DNA from: a virus
Reading direction: 5' to 3' (one strand)
DNA length: 35,387 nucleotides
IMG/VR virus record: IMGVR_UViG_3300043411_001259
Span: 1-35,387 of that record
Positions within the stretch are counted from its first letter, which is position 1. The number at the start of each line of letters is the position of its first letter. Shown in pieces: positions 17,180 to 24,462 of this stretch. Below the pieces are notes generated by a model that saw nothing but the letters and a program-made list of their open reading frames with translations, did no database searches and was not told the DNA's origin. Position numbers and translations under genes: made by a program.

Positions 17180-18713
17180 CGTACAGCTACTTCGGAAGTT
17201 CGCTGAGGCGTCTCTCAGGCCTCACCAGGAACGGGTTGTCGAGAAAGTCTCTCTGCAGCCTACCCTTGCAGTCCATAGTCTGGGGTCTGGTAAAACCCTA
17301 ACCGCCCTGCAATCTATCCTGAAAGCCAAACGGGATAACCCTGGAAAAAAAGCCTTGGTGGTAGCTCCGGCGTCCCTTGGACAAAATATCTGGAAGGAAG
17401 TTGAGAAACACGGTATTCCACTGAAGCCGTCCGACGTCACCGTAATATCCTACGAAGCCCTGGCTCGAAACCCAGAGAAGTATAATTCCAGCGCGTATAG
17501 TATCGTAGTCATTGATGAGGTTCACCGTATCCGAAACACGGGAACCAAGATGAAAACCTCTCTGGACACCACTCTTCTTTCTACCCCTGACGCGAGGGTC
17601 CTCGGCCTCACAGCAACTCCTGTGTTTAACAAACCGGAGGACCTTGGGGTAATTGTAAATACGATATCCCGCAAAAAGATACTTCCGGAGGACTCCAAAT
17701 CCTTCGCCAACCAGTTCATGTCCATCGAAAAGTATGAGCCGGGGTTCTTCGCCAGACTGGGTGGGGCGACCCCAGGAGTTACCACGAAGCTAAAAAACCT
17801 GTCTGTGCTCGAGAACTCCCTTCGAGGACGTGTAGACTACTTCGACGCCAAGTCCGACCCAGAGTACCTGAAGATGTTCCCCTCAAGCTCGGAAAGGGAA
17901 GTCACGGTTACCATGACTCCGGAACAGCAGGCTGTGTACCAATACCTAGAAGGAAGAATTCCCCGGGCCTTGCGGACGAAGATCAATAAAGGGTTACCCC
18001 TCAGTAAGCAGGAAGCATCCCAGTTGAACTCCTTCCTGACGGGAGTACGGCAAGCTGCTAACACCCCTGTGGAGTACATGACCGACCCCTCTATACGAGA
18101 AAAGAACTATCTGTCTCCCAAGATACAACGTATTGCGGATGACTTTGACTCCTCCGCGAAGGGGAGTCCGGGGTTCAAGGGCGTGGTGTACTCCAACTAC
18201 CTAAAGTCAGGCCTGGCACCTGCCAGGGACGCCCTGGTTAACAAGGGGTATCGTGCAGAGGTGTTTTCCGGGGAGCTCTCCGCCAAGGAGAAAAAGAAGA
18301 TCATCGACGCGTACAACGCAGGGGACCTTGACGCCATGCTGGTCAGTAGCGCGGGGTCAGAAGGTCTCGACCTGAAGGGTACCCGCATGGTGCAGGTGAT
18401 GGAGCCCCACTTTAACGCCGCCAAGATCGATCAGGTTATCGGCAGGGCTATCCGCTATGGGTCCCACACGCATCTACCCGAAGACCAGAGGAAGGTAGAA
18501 GTTCTCCGGTACTACAGCGCAAAGAACCCTACGTTCTTTCAAGAAGTATTTGGTCTTCCTCCAGACCAGTCAGTAGACCGATTCCTAAAAAACCTGTCGG
18601 ATGAAAAAACTATGGTAGACAGAGAACTGAGAAAAGTTATGCAAAGAGCGACGATGGAGAAGACCGCAGCAAGGTCCCTTCTGTCGTGGCAAAAAAAGAA
18701 CCCCGCTAAATAG
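17166..18713 (+). CDS. SF2 DNA helicase, SNF2/UvsW-like (515 aa)
   Basis: All key SF2 motifs are visible: LRPHQ at residues 17-21 (Q-like motif), Walker A HSLGSGKT at 37-44, DEVH at 117-120 (Walker B), LTATP at 148-152 (motif III), and QVIGRAIRYG near 423 (motif VI, arginine finger). A second RecA-like domain is indicated by KGVVYSNYLKSG, FSGELSAKEK and LVSSAGSEGLDLKG. Such enzymes remodel forks or branched DNA in phages, as T4 UvsW does. It is at the 3' end of the structural operon rather than with the replication genes. A hairpin overlaps its stop codon. Confidence 0.85.
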   Translation: MSYRSVQLLRKFAEASLRPHQERVVEKVSLQPTLAVHSLGSGKTLTALQSILKAKRDNPGKKALVVAPASLGQNIWKEVEKHGIPLKPSDVTVISYEALARNPEKYNSSAYSIVVIDEVHRIRNTGTKMKTSLDTTLLSTPDARVLGLTATPVFNKPEDLGVIVNTISRKKILPEDSKSFANQFMSIEKYEPGFFARLGGATPGVTTKLKNLSVLENSLRGRVDYFDAKSDPEYLKMFPSSSEREVTVTMTPEQQAVYQYLEGRIPRALRTKINKGLPLSKQEASQLNSFLTGVRQAANTPVEYMTDPSIREKNYLSPKIQRIADDFDSSAKGSPGFKGVVYSNYLKSGLAPARDALVNKGYRAEVFSGELSAKEKKKIIDAYNAGDLDAMLVSSAGSEGLDLKGTRMVQVMEPHFNAAKIDQVIGRAIRYGSHTHLPEDQRKVEVLRYYSAKNPTFFQEVFGLPPDQSVDRFLKNLSDEKTMVDRELRKVMQRATMEKTAARSLLSWQKKNPAK

Positions 18714-18718
18714 CGGGG
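18701..18718 (-). terminator. Intrinsic terminator for the leftward operon
   Basis: An 8-bp perfect stem (CCCCGCTA with TAGCGGGG) lies inside the 3' end of the helicase gene. On the - strand it is followed by TTCTTTTTTT, so it ends leftward transcripts coming from the 18738 gene. On the + strand no T run follows, so it may not stop the helicase transcript. Confidence 0.75.
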
Positions 18719-18737
18719 CTCGACCTGGGTAGACAGG

Positions 18738-19460
18738 TCAGTGGATCGTCTTCTTCCCGGAGAAGTCTTTTACCACTTCACCGATGTCCTCGGTCGGGGT
18801 AAACCCGGTGTCTTTCATGGCCTCCTCCGGGCTAAGCCCAGCGTCGATGCGTTCCTGCATCGTGCGGTAGTTTTCTCTCTCCTCTTCCGTGAGATTGGGT
18901 ACGTACTTGTACCGCTCGCTTATTGGGAGGCCGTGAGCCTCCATCCAGGTGCAAGTCCCTTCCGTACGGAAGTCGAACTTATCTTTCAACATTTCCATAA
19001 CCACTGGGGCTTGGACTCCTTCCCCTAGTGGAAGGAAGAAGAACTTCATCATGGCTTCTGCCATAAGTTCTTTGAGAACAGGAGGTATGTTCTCTTCGAT
19101 TTTGTAAGTGGACTCCACCCACTTACACATCGTAACTCCAATCAGGGCTACGGCCTCCATGACCGATCTGGCCATGGTATCGTGGAAGTCCCCTTCCCTT
19201 GAGCCAACCCATTTCGTGGGCTCTGCGTCGAGGTCTTCCAGGGCGTCCATGTTATCCATCCCGGATAGGTACTTGTCTAAAGTCTCCCATATTCCCTGTG
19301 TTACCTTCAGTCTGTCCATATCCGGGTTCAGAGACATCACTGTCTCCACTAACATGTCGCAGTTCATATCCAGGAGACGTGTCACTATCTCCCGGAAGGG
19401 AACCTTCCTGGTCAGGTCTTCAAGGTTAACCTTTACCATCGCCAATTTATATGTACTCAT
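18738..19460 (-). CDS. Hypothetical 240-aa protein
   Basis: The product is mostly helical and rich in Met, Glu and Asp. It holds a mildly hydrophobic central part (VMEAVALIGVTMCKWVEST). No catalytic motif is recognised. A GAGGGGTG ribosome site precedes the ATG. It is the last gene of its leftward unit: a terminator lies on each side (18701-18718 and 19489-19510), so it may form its own short transcript. Confidence 0.7.
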   Translation of the reverse strand: MSTYKLAMVKVNLEDLTRKVPFREIVTRLLDMNCDMLVETVMSLNPDMDRLKVTQGIWETLDKYLSGMDNMDALEDLDAEPTKWVGSREGDFHDTMARSVMEAVALIGVTMCKWVESTYKIEENIPPVLKELMAEAMMKFFFLPLGEGVQAPVVMEMLKDKFDFRTEGTCTWMEAHGLPISERYKYVPNLTEEERENYRTMQERIDAGLSPEEAMKDTGFTPTEDIGEVVKDFSGKKTIH

Positions 19461-19480
19461 TTCTTCACCCCTCTCTGGTT

Positions 19481-19510
19481 AAAAAGAAAGGTGGGAATAA
19501 TCTCCCACCT
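19481..19510 (-). terminator. Intrinsic terminator after the dNMP kinase gene
   Basis: A stem AGGTGGGA with TCCCACCT (8 bp, 6-base loop) is followed on the - strand by TTCTTTTT. It lies 8 bases after the stop of the kinase gene and is followed by AACCAGAG, a variant of the recurrent leader motif, before the next start. Confidence 0.8.
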
Positions 19511-19517
19511 ACTATCC

Positions 19518-20147
19518 TTATACCAAATTCAGGCCAAGAATATACTTGGTAACGATCCCAAACATCTGTTCCCTGGTGCTGTCGTTCATGACGATGAGCT
19601 CCGGCGGCAAGGTAACACCCTTCTCACTGGAGTGGTCAGACTGCTCGATCTTCTGATACCCAGGAAACCCAGGGATGATACTGATTAATACCCCGTTCTC
19701 TTTCACCATGGCCGCTTCGTTATCGAACCTTACGTCCGGAACGATGACAATGTCCACACCATTCCGAATGGCGTGGTACTTCAGCGCAGTTACCCATACG
19801 TCAGGACCGAACGTGGCTCGGAAACACTCTGTCCCAACCTTCTGTAGAATTTCCCGGTGGGTCATATGTGGGTACAAGGTAGCCAGCCTCTTCTTCCCTT
19901 CCTGTGTGTACATATCGCTCGTCTCGAGGCCCAAGGCTATGTTACACACGGCCTTCAGCGGATCTGCTAGTGACATGACCCTGATCTTTTTGCAGGACCC
20001 TGACTGGGAGCTGACAAAATTCAGACACGCATCGAGCTTCTCCGCAACCGTGTCCTTACCACAGCCAGCCGGCCCGGTAAGACCAATAAAAAATGGGCCG
20101 GTTCCTTCGGCCACTTTACTACCTTCTGCCTGGTCTAAGGATGTCAT
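19518..20147 (-). CDS. Deoxynucleoside monophosphate kinase (209 aa)
   Basis: P-loop GPAGCGKDTV at residues 25-34. Other features of the phage dNMP kinase family (T4 gene 1-like) are VMSLADPLKAV, an HMTHREILQKVGTECFR block, FGPDVWVTAL and IVIVPDVRFDNEA. The enzyme converts dNMPs to dNDPs for phage DNA synthesis. I prefer the ATG at 20147 with GGAGG 6 bases before it, over the GTG at 20150 which would be only 3 bases away. The gene overlaps the upstream gene by 29 bases. Confidence 0.85.
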   Translation of the reverse strand: MTSLDQAEGSKVAEGTGPFFIGLTGPAGCGKDTVAEKLDACLNFVSSQSGSCKKIRVMSLADPLKAVCNIALGLETSDMYTQEGKKRLATLYPHMTHREILQKVGTECFRATFGPDVWVTALKYHAIRNGVDIVIVPDVRFDNEAAMVKENGVLISIIPGFPGYQKIEQSDHSSEKGVTLPPELIVMNDSTREQMFGIVTKYILGLNLV

Positions 20148-20484
20148 CACACACCTCCCCTAACAGTTGAATAAATGGGCTTGCCTCTTTCCCGGTCAGG
20201 GACTTCGACAAGTCTTCTACATCACCCCTCAGCTCTCCTGCCTTTACGGGTTCGTACAGCGGAATCCGGTTGATGGGCGCCGCAGAAGACACAGAAGACA
20301 GGGGACGGTTAGGTACCCCTATCCTGTGCAATGCAGAGTCCAGGAACATCGGCTTGGAAGTGATATACAGGCTACCAATGACCTCGTGATTAACTGGGGT
20401 CAGAGAGTATTTCCTTGTCGAGGTATCCCTACCATCGACAAGGCCTGCTTCCATAACAGTTACTTCAATCCACATTTTTCTCAC
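20119..20484 (-). CDS. Hypothetical 121-aa protein
   Basis: The start is GTG with AGGAGAT 5 bases upstream; ATG at 20475 is the alternative. The product begins MRKMWIEVTVMEAGLVDGRD and looks like a compact alpha/beta protein. No family recognised. It overlaps the dNMP kinase gene downstream and lies 2 bases after the gene upstream, so it belongs to the same unit. Confidence 0.65.
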   Translation of the reverse strand: MRKMWIEVTVMEAGLVDGRDTSTRKYSLTPVNHEVIGSLYITSKPMFLDSALHRIGVPNRPLSSVSSAAPINRIPLYEPVKAGELRGDVEDLSKSLTGKEASPFIQLLGEVCDDILRPGRR

Positions 20485-20486
20485 AG

Positions 20487-20978
20487 CTATCTCCTAAGAT
20501 CGAAGATTGAGGGTGGCCCTTCGTAAAACGGATCGGAAAGCTGGTCCTGTAGCTCACGATCCATCAAATCTGCGTACTCGTCGTCCGTAATGAACTCGGG
20601 GACTTTGCGCGCAGTCGGAGGGGTGTACGCCTGTGCTGGCCTGGAATACATAGCAGAGGGGATCGGGGACGTTGCCAGCCCGGTAGGGGCAGGGGAGTTT
20701 CCGGATACCATTCTCTGTATCAACAGCCGTATACACGGGTACGTTTTCTCTTTCGTGCTTTCTAACACGCCTTCCTGGTGGTCTCCTTCCACTGCGGAAG
20801 GTGTGCATGCCCAAAGAGCTCCAGCAGCGAGGGAGATACCCCCGGCCAGCAGGAGTGTCTTCTTCGTGTCGAGCTTGCAGTTTCTTTCGTGTGCAGTCTG
20901 ATAGCTGGCTAACATCATACACGCAAAAGCGCCTGCGCCAGCGAGAGCTCCGCTGGTGGCACGTCGTTTAAACGACAT
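20487..20978 (-). CDS. Membrane protein with two N-terminal transmembrane segments (163 aa)
   Basis: Hydrophobic segments lie at residues about 8-26 (SGALAGAGAFACMMLASY) and 41-58 (TLLLAGGISLAAGALWAC), separated by a basic loop (HERNCKLDTKK). The rest is Pro-rich and then acidic (FITDDEYADLMDRELQDQ). A Cys follows LAAGALWA, but a second-position lipobox at residue 58 is unlikely to be a true lipoprotein signal. It is the first gene after a promoter-like site at 21033-21061. Function unknown. Confidence 0.65.
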   Translation of the reverse strand: MSFKRRATSGALAGAGAFACMMLASYQTAHERNCKLDTKKTLLLAGGISLAAGALWACTPSAVEGDHQEGVLESTKEKTYPCIRLLIQRMVSGNSPAPTGLATSPIPSAMYSRPAQAYTPPTARKVPEFITDDEYADLMDRELQDQLSDPFYEGPPSIFDLRR

Positions 20979-21032
20979 AAAAGTAAACCTCTTGATTACT
21001 TTTGATTGTGGGCTCTTTGCCCGGTTACTTTC

Positions 21033-21061
21033 CTTATACCGCGTTATCTCTGTGGTATGAA
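21033..21061 (-). promoter_or_regulatory. Candidate sigma-70-like promoter upstream of the two-TM membrane gene
   Basis: On the - strand TTCATA is followed by 17 bases and TATAAG (4/6 and 5/6 to consensus). The site straddles the end of the HD hydrolase gene. Downstream lies a small GGGC-AAAGA-GCCC hairpin and then the ribosome site for the 20978 gene. Confidence 0.45.
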
Positions 21062-21610
21062 CAGGGTTTCCAGGTCGTGGTACCTATCCCCGTATTTCAA
21101 GCGGTTGTAGCGGGCCATGAACAACTTCTTGGCGGGCTGGGGGCCCAGGTGGAGGAAGAAGGAGGTCTCACCGAAAGATGGGTCATCCAGGGCTACCGGT
21201 AGCTCTTTTAGACACATGTGCCTATCCGCGTCTTTAACCACATCAGAGATCGTTCCAGGGACCTTGAACACAGCGGCCATCCTCTTGTACAACACGTCCT
21301 CCATCGACTTGAACTCTGGGAGAAACGCTTTCAACGGGGCTGGCATGTCCCCCAGGTAAGCTTCCGCCATATCGTGTAGCAGCCCTTCCATGGCGAACTC
21401 CGGGGGAACCATATAGGATACCCTCACGCAGTGTTCCGCTACGGAGTAAAACCGGTGAGCATGCCCCCCGAATCTGCAGGTGTTACCCAAGGCGTGGGCG
21501 ATATCCTCTATTCGGAAGAGATCGGAGTCCCTCCAGACGTTTACATCCGTTTCCAGTGGAACCTGAATCCTCTGTCCGGAGTAGGTTTGCATAAAGCCGT
21601 ATTCACTCAT
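21044..21610 (-). CDS. HD-domain phosphohydrolase, YfbR-like (188 aa)
   Basis: The metal-binding pattern is clear: H60 in RFYSVAEHCVRVS, H79-D80 in GLLHDMAEAYLGD, and a later Asp in VKDADRHMC near residue 127-129. The N-terminus (TYSGQRIQVPLETDVNVW) matches that of YfbR-like phage hydrolases. These enzymes dephosphorylate deoxynucleoside monophosphates or nucleotides. With the nearby dNMP kinase it would adjust nucleotide pools. GAGGT lies 7 bases before the ATG; the gene overlaps its upstream neighbour by 8 bases. Confidence 0.85.
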   Translation of the reverse strand: MSEYGFMQTYSGQRIQVPLETDVNVWRDSDLFRIEDIAHALGNTCRFGGHAHRFYSVAEHCVRVSYMVPPEFAMEGLLHDMAEAYLGDMPAPLKAFLPEFKSMEDVLYKRMAAVFKVPGTISDVVKDADRHMCLKELPVALDDPSFGETSFFLHLGPQPAKKLFMARYNRLKYGDRYHDLETLFIPQR

Positions 21611-21890
21611 TCTCTGTACCTCTCTTTGTTTTTTCCGAGTCTATCGCCCTCAGTACGTTGTCCCAGTCCTGCACGTCACACTCCATACCTGCGTGCCCCT
21701 TGGCTATTGCTTCACGGGCTTCCCTCTCTATCAAGTACAGCAGGTTGTCCTCCAGGATCGGAACGGTGGAGCGTAGCCAACTGCAGTAGCTTCCTACCGC
21801 GTATGTCTTCCGCCCAAGGTAATACCGGAAGGAGCCCACGATAACTTCGTCCGGTGCTTGCACCAGGTCATAAAACTGTCTCATTGCCAT
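21603..21890 (-). CDS. Hypothetical 95-aa protein
   Basis: I chose the ATG at 21890 because GGAGG lies 4 bases upstream; a longer frame to 21935 would lie in the resolvase gene without a ribosome site. The product begins MAMRQFYDLVQAPDEVIVGS and is aromatic and helical, with no recognised motif. It overlaps both neighbours. Confidence 0.65.
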   Translation of the reverse strand: MAMRQFYDLVQAPDEVIVGSFRYYLGRKTYAVGSYCSWLRSTVPILEDNLLYLIEREAREAIAKGHAGMECDVQDWDNVLRAIDSEKTKRGTENE

Positions 21891-22368
21891 ACTTCCTCCA
21901 CGCCATGTAACACAAACAGGTGGCATCCGCTTCATGGCTGTTCACTGCAGACGCCCCCGAGGCGGCTTTCGCAGCCGCACTACTAAACTTCTTGTCCATC
22001 GTTTTACTGGGGTTGGAAAACCCCTTGGTGACAACCAGGTGTTTGCACAGTATCGTCTTCCAGTCTATCGCTCTCCATAGGTCAACTTTCACACCCCTCT
22101 TCTGCAGGGCGTACTCTAAAGCCCCGATTACTTTCTGGGTGGACTCCGTGTCCTTGTTAGGGGTACCTCGTCCGTAGGTTACGTACCTCTCCATGAACGC
22201 TCCACGGATAGGGATACCCGCAGGAATGGCATCGTCCACCGCTTCTGCCAGGGTAGCAAACCCGGAGCAATCCACTGTTTTGGATAGAAGTATTTTCCCG
22301 TCCTGGTCCATGAGTACCACACCAAGGTTCTTCCAGCCAGGGTCTATTCCTAGGTAGTGCATGGGCAT
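21868..22368 (-). CDS. RuvC-like Holliday-junction resolvase (166 aa)
   Basis: An RNase H-fold pattern is visible: LGIDPGWKNLGVVLMD with catalytic D9, E60 in GAFMERYVTYG, and H145/D148 in NSHEADATCLCYMA. This order (Asp in first strand, Glu after the fourth, Asp/His in the C-terminal helix) fits RuvC-type nucleases of phages. Resolving branched DNA before packaging is the expected job. The gene starts just below a strong terminator that ends the noncoding RNA region. The ribosome site (CGGGAAC) is weak. Confidence 0.8.
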   Translation of the reverse strand: MPMHYLGIDPGWKNLGVVLMDQDGKILLSKTVDCSGFATLAEAVDDAIPAGIPIRGAFMERYVTYGRGTPNKDTESTQKVIGALEYALQKRGVKVDLWRAIDWKTILCKHLVVTKGFSNPSKTMDKKFSSAAAKAASGASAVNSHEADATCLCYMAWRKYGNETVL

Positions 22369-22380
22369 GTTCCCGGTTAC

Positions 22381-22415
22381 AAAAAAAGACAGCCCATATG
22401 TTACTACGGACTGCC
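22381..22415 (-). terminator. Intrinsic terminator of the second noncoding RNA
   Basis: An 8-bp stem (GGCAGTCC with GGGCTGTC, two G-U pairs) with a 12-base loop is followed on the - strand by seven T. It separates the structured RNA region from the resolvase gene. Confidence 0.75.
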
Positions 22416-22677
22416 TCAGCTTGCTAGGCTTGCGTTGGAATGTGCGACAGGGCCCTGAGCGAGCCGGCCGGATCCAGGGCCCTGAAGATTTAGGAGACCC
22501 GGGCGAAGCTCGGGTCGTACAAATCTTCAGGTTTTTCGCATACTTCAGTTTTGGGAAAGAAGGGAGTCGAAGGTAGCCCTCGACAATAGCTTGTGCACAA
22601 AATTACTTCGGTCGTACCCGCAATGGTTGCCCAGTGAGAGAGAACTCAGCTTTTGTATACAGCTAGATACCCTAGCT
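22416..22677 (-). ncRNA. Structured noncoding RNA (RNA-2) with own promoter and terminator
   Basis: No ORF of note lies here on either strand. Reading the - strand from a promoter-like site at 22684-22712, the elements are: AGCTAG-CTAGCT hairpin near 22660-22677; palindrome TTGTGCACAA at 22591-22600; hairpin GTCGAGGG-CTA-CCTTCGAC at 22566-22584, whose single odd pair is G-U only on this strand; an extended hairpin at 22481-22531 with an 11-bp outer stem and inner GACCCG-CGGGTC stem; GGCCCTG-CAGGGCC hairpin at 22451-22481; and the terminator. The GG-CTA-CC hairpin and its downstream long hairpin match the modules at 22895-23224. Family unknown. Confidence 0.6.
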
Positions 22678-22683
22678 ACTTTT

Positions 22684-22712
22684 GTTATACCCGGAAACCA
22701 AAAAAAAGTGAA
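22684..22712 (-). promoter_or_regulatory. Candidate promoter for RNA-2
   Basis: On the - strand TTCACT (4/6 to TTGACA) is followed by 17 bases and TATAAC (5/6 to TATAAT). It lies immediately after a terminator-like hairpin and immediately before the structured RNA. Confidence 0.5.
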
Positions 22713-22745
22713 AATAGAGCTGGACCCAGGTGGAGGGACCAGCTC
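22701..22745 (-). terminator. Terminator-like hairpin ending the first RNA block
   Basis: GAGCTGG pairs with CCAGCTC, followed inside by an A-A (on the other strand T-T) mismatch and a CCC-GGG stem, with a 7-base loop. On the - strand it is followed by TATTTTCAC and eight T, so it can act as an intrinsic terminator. Confidence 0.6.
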
Positions 22746-22894
22746 GAAGAACCTTCAAACTCGATGCTATTAATAACTTCCAGGACCGACTGGGCCCGAG
22801 GCAAGCGTAGCGCAGCCTGGGGCCAAGTGAGGGTGCCCTGGGTTACCCAGGGCTGGTTTTTCATACTTTGAAGGTGTAAATCTAACTACGCTCA
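22746..22894 (-). ncRNA. Structured RNA block B, closed by a 9-bp long-range helix
   Basis: ACCTTCAAA at 22867-22875 (- strand sense) pairs with TTTGAAGGT at 22751-22759, enclosing two hairpins: GCCCTGGG-TAA-CCCAGGGC at 22835-22853 and a branched GGCCC...GGGCC stem at 22793-22824 with an inner AGGC-GCCT and GCG-CTA-CGC tip. It begins with TGAGCGT, the word that also opens blocks C and D. Confidence 0.55.
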
Positions 22895-23071
22895 TTTCTT
22901 TCTTTAATTCTTGACCTGGAGTGTACCTGGTGCCCCGAGGGGCGTAGCTTGCGAAGGCCCGGTGGGCACGTGGTACACGGAAGGGTCAAGAGAAGTTGTC
23001 CCAGCGGTAGCCGCTGAGGAAGCAGTTTCCTGCTTTTTTTACGTACCGTAGTTAAAACTGTGTTACGCTCA
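22895..23071 (-). ncRNA. Structured RNA module C
   Basis: Reading the - strand: TGAGCGTAA, then TACGGT, then hairpin AAGCAG-GAAA-CTGCTT (23020-23035), hairpin CAGCGG-CTA-CCGCTG (23002-23016), then a long hairpin at 22911-22989 with stems TTGACC-GGTCAA, GTGTACC-GGTACAC and GTGCCC-GGGCAC. The order of elements matches module D although the stem sequences differ. Confidence 0.65.
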
Positions 23072-23224
23072 TTTTCTGAGAGGTTTTCCGGAACGGGAGC
23101 GGTCGGCGCAGCGCAGCGGAGCCGTGTAGCGGGAGTTCCGGAAGGAAAGTCGCCAGAGGTAGCCCCTGACTAACGCCTTGAAAGTTTCCTTGCAAGGGTT
23201 GTAGACCGTAACAATTAACGCTCA
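23072..23224 (-). ncRNA. Structured RNA module D
   Basis: Reading the - strand: TGAGCGTTA, then TACGGT, hairpin CCTTG...CAAGG with inner AAG-GAAA-CTT (23176-23197), hairpin CAGGGG-CTA-CCTCTG (23154-23168; one G-U pair, which would be an A-C mismatch on the other strand), then a long hairpin 23086-23143 closed by TTCCGGAAC-GTTCCGGAA. The same loops with different stems in modules C and D are the mark of a conserved RNA fold. Confidence 0.65.
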
Positions 23225-23252
23225 CCCAGGCAGATCCTTAGATCTGGCTGGG
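23225..23252 (-). other. Strong hairpin between the winged-helix gene and the RNA modules
   Basis: CCCAG and CAGATC on one side pair with GATCTG and CTGGG on the other across one mismatch, with a 4-base loop. It starts 8 bases after the stop of the 23261 gene. There is no T run, so it is more likely a processing or 3'-end protecting structure than an intrinsic terminator. Confidence 0.55.
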
Positions 23253-23260
23253 CTCCTTTC

Positions 23261-24160
23261 CTACCAGGCCGGCAGCATTTTCCAGCTGTACTGGAGCATT
23301 TCAAACATCTCCAGATGAGCTGGGGCTACACGTGGGTTGATCTCCCCGGGATTCAGGAATACCTTTCTGGCTAACGGAAGATCCGTAGCTTTATACGTGT
23401 CCCGCTTGCCGCGGACAATCAACCCTTCCTCCACCAATCCGTTGATAAGGTCTGACGGTTTCAGACGAAGGTACGTAGCTACCTCCGTCATGGTTAGACT
23501 CTTGGCCTTCATGGCCAGAGCCTTGTACCGGCCATGGAGCCATGTCATCTGGTCCTGAGCCTTCTCCGCGTCATTGCGGCGAGGCTTGTACTTCTTGGGG
23601 GCTTTCACCGGGGCGTGGGCTTGAGCCGTGACCTGCGCAGGCTCTGCGGCGAAGTCAAGGGCCAGTTGCACCGAGGGTTTCTGCTTCGTCTCCACTACTT
23701 TCAGAGGACGCCCCGCAGGTACAGACACCAGCGACACCGCTTCCACCACGCCTTGTAACTGGAAGTAGTCCCTGTTGCCGAGAACTTTCAGTTCCCTGAG
23801 CTCTTTCCCGATTTTCCCCAGGGAGGAGACAGCCTCTTGCTTGGAGGCACAGAGTCGAACCTGGTTCTTTCCGTGGTTCTTCAACTGGCTGGCAAACCCA
23901 TGTCGCACGCGGTGGATCGCGTATGACTTGTTACTCCCGATGGAACGGTGGGTTAACCGTGTGCAGAACGCACCCACTACCTTCTCCGAGAGTCCTGCGT
24001 TTTGCAGGGTTGCCTTCAGAGACACCAGAACTCGGTGGTCTTCTGTTCTTACCAGTACCACCCCTCGTTCTTCCTTGTGGAAAACCCCTTTCCGGACCAC
24101 GTCCGAAAACGAAGGGGATTTGCGACGGGGTTTACTGCTCTGTGGGACTACCTTTTGCAT
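23261..24160 (-). CDS. Putative DNA-binding protein with C-terminal winged-helix-like domain (299 aa)
   Basis: I take the ATG at 24160 with AGGAG 5 bases upstream rather than the GTG at 24187. The N-terminal part is Lys/Arg/Ser-rich. Residues about 55-100 (LKATLQNAGLSEKVVGAFCT, then HRVRHGFASQLKNHGK) are basic. After a Lys/Pro-rich linker, a helix-turn-helix segment (SLTMTEVATYLRLKPSDLIN, then GLVEEGLIVRGKRDTYKATD) resembles phage antirepressor/winged-helix domains. It is the gene directly upstream of the structured RNA tandem and likely co-transcribed with it. Regulatory or nucleic-acid-binding role is inferred. Confidence 0.6.
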   Translation of the reverse strand: MQKVVPQSSKPRRKSPSFSDVVRKGVFHKEERGVVLVRTEDHRVLVSLKATLQNAGLSEKVVGAFCTRLTHRSIGSNKSYAIHRVRHGFASQLKNHGKNQVRLCASKQEAVSSLGKIGKELRELKVLGNRDYFQLQGVVEAVSLVSVPAGRPLKVVETKQKPSVQLALDFAAEPAQVTAQAHAPVKAPKKYKPRRNDAEKAQDQMTWLHGRYKALAMKAKSLTMTEVATYLRLKPSDLINGLVEEGLIVRGKRDTYKATDLPLARKVFLNPGEINPRVAPAHLEMFEMLQYSWKMLPAW

Positions 24161-24177
24161 ACATACTCCTCGGTGCC

Positions 24178-24462
24178 TCACCGGCACTCATTGATTGCGT
24201 AAAGCGTGGACAGGGACGCCCACAGTTTGTCGTACAGCTCCTGCATACTCACCGTCATCAACGGAGAATCCATCGGGATTGTCACCTCTACAAAGAGCCC
24301 GTATTGCTCGTCCTCTTCATAGTAGGTGTCAGCCACATCCGGGCTGTTAGTAATAAGCTGCTCCACCCTCCTGAACTTAGAGTGGAGCTCGTGGTCCAAC
24401 TCCCCCGGCTCCCGAAAAGGAAACCGGAACGTGGCCGTTATGTCTACGGGTGCACCCCTCAT
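24178..24462 (-). CDS. Hypothetical 94-aa protein
   Basis: The product begins MRGAPVDITATFRFPFREPG and has an alternating strand-helix pattern with an acidic loop (VADTYYEEDEQYG). No family recognised. It overlaps the zinc-ribbon gene upstream by 4 bases (ATG within the stop region), indicating coupling. Confidence 0.65.
   Translation of the reverse strand: MRGAPVDITATFRFPFREPGELDHELHSKFRRVEQLITNSPDVADTYYEEDEQYGLFVEVTIPMDSPLMTVSMQELYDKLWASLSTLYAINECR

Noticed and set aside
22361-22871. Short + strand ORFs in the noncoding region
   Set aside because: They lack ribosome sites, overlap strong RNA hairpins and are low in recognisable protein pattern.
23020-23040. A + strand terminator (AAGCAG-CTGCTT followed by T run)
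   Set aside because: No + strand gene lies upstream, and the - strand reading gives a GAAA loop that is kept in module D.
22370-23260. tRNA genes in the structured stretch
   Set aside because: No T-arm (GGTTCGA-type) or cloverleaf with a 3' CCA-ready acceptor could be found; the hairpins do not fit tRNA spacing.
22370-23260. Group I or group II intron, or self-cleaving ribozyme
   Set aside because: I did not find the catalytic core words (for example the group I P7 region, domain V of group II, or the hammerhead core). A covariance search would be decisive.
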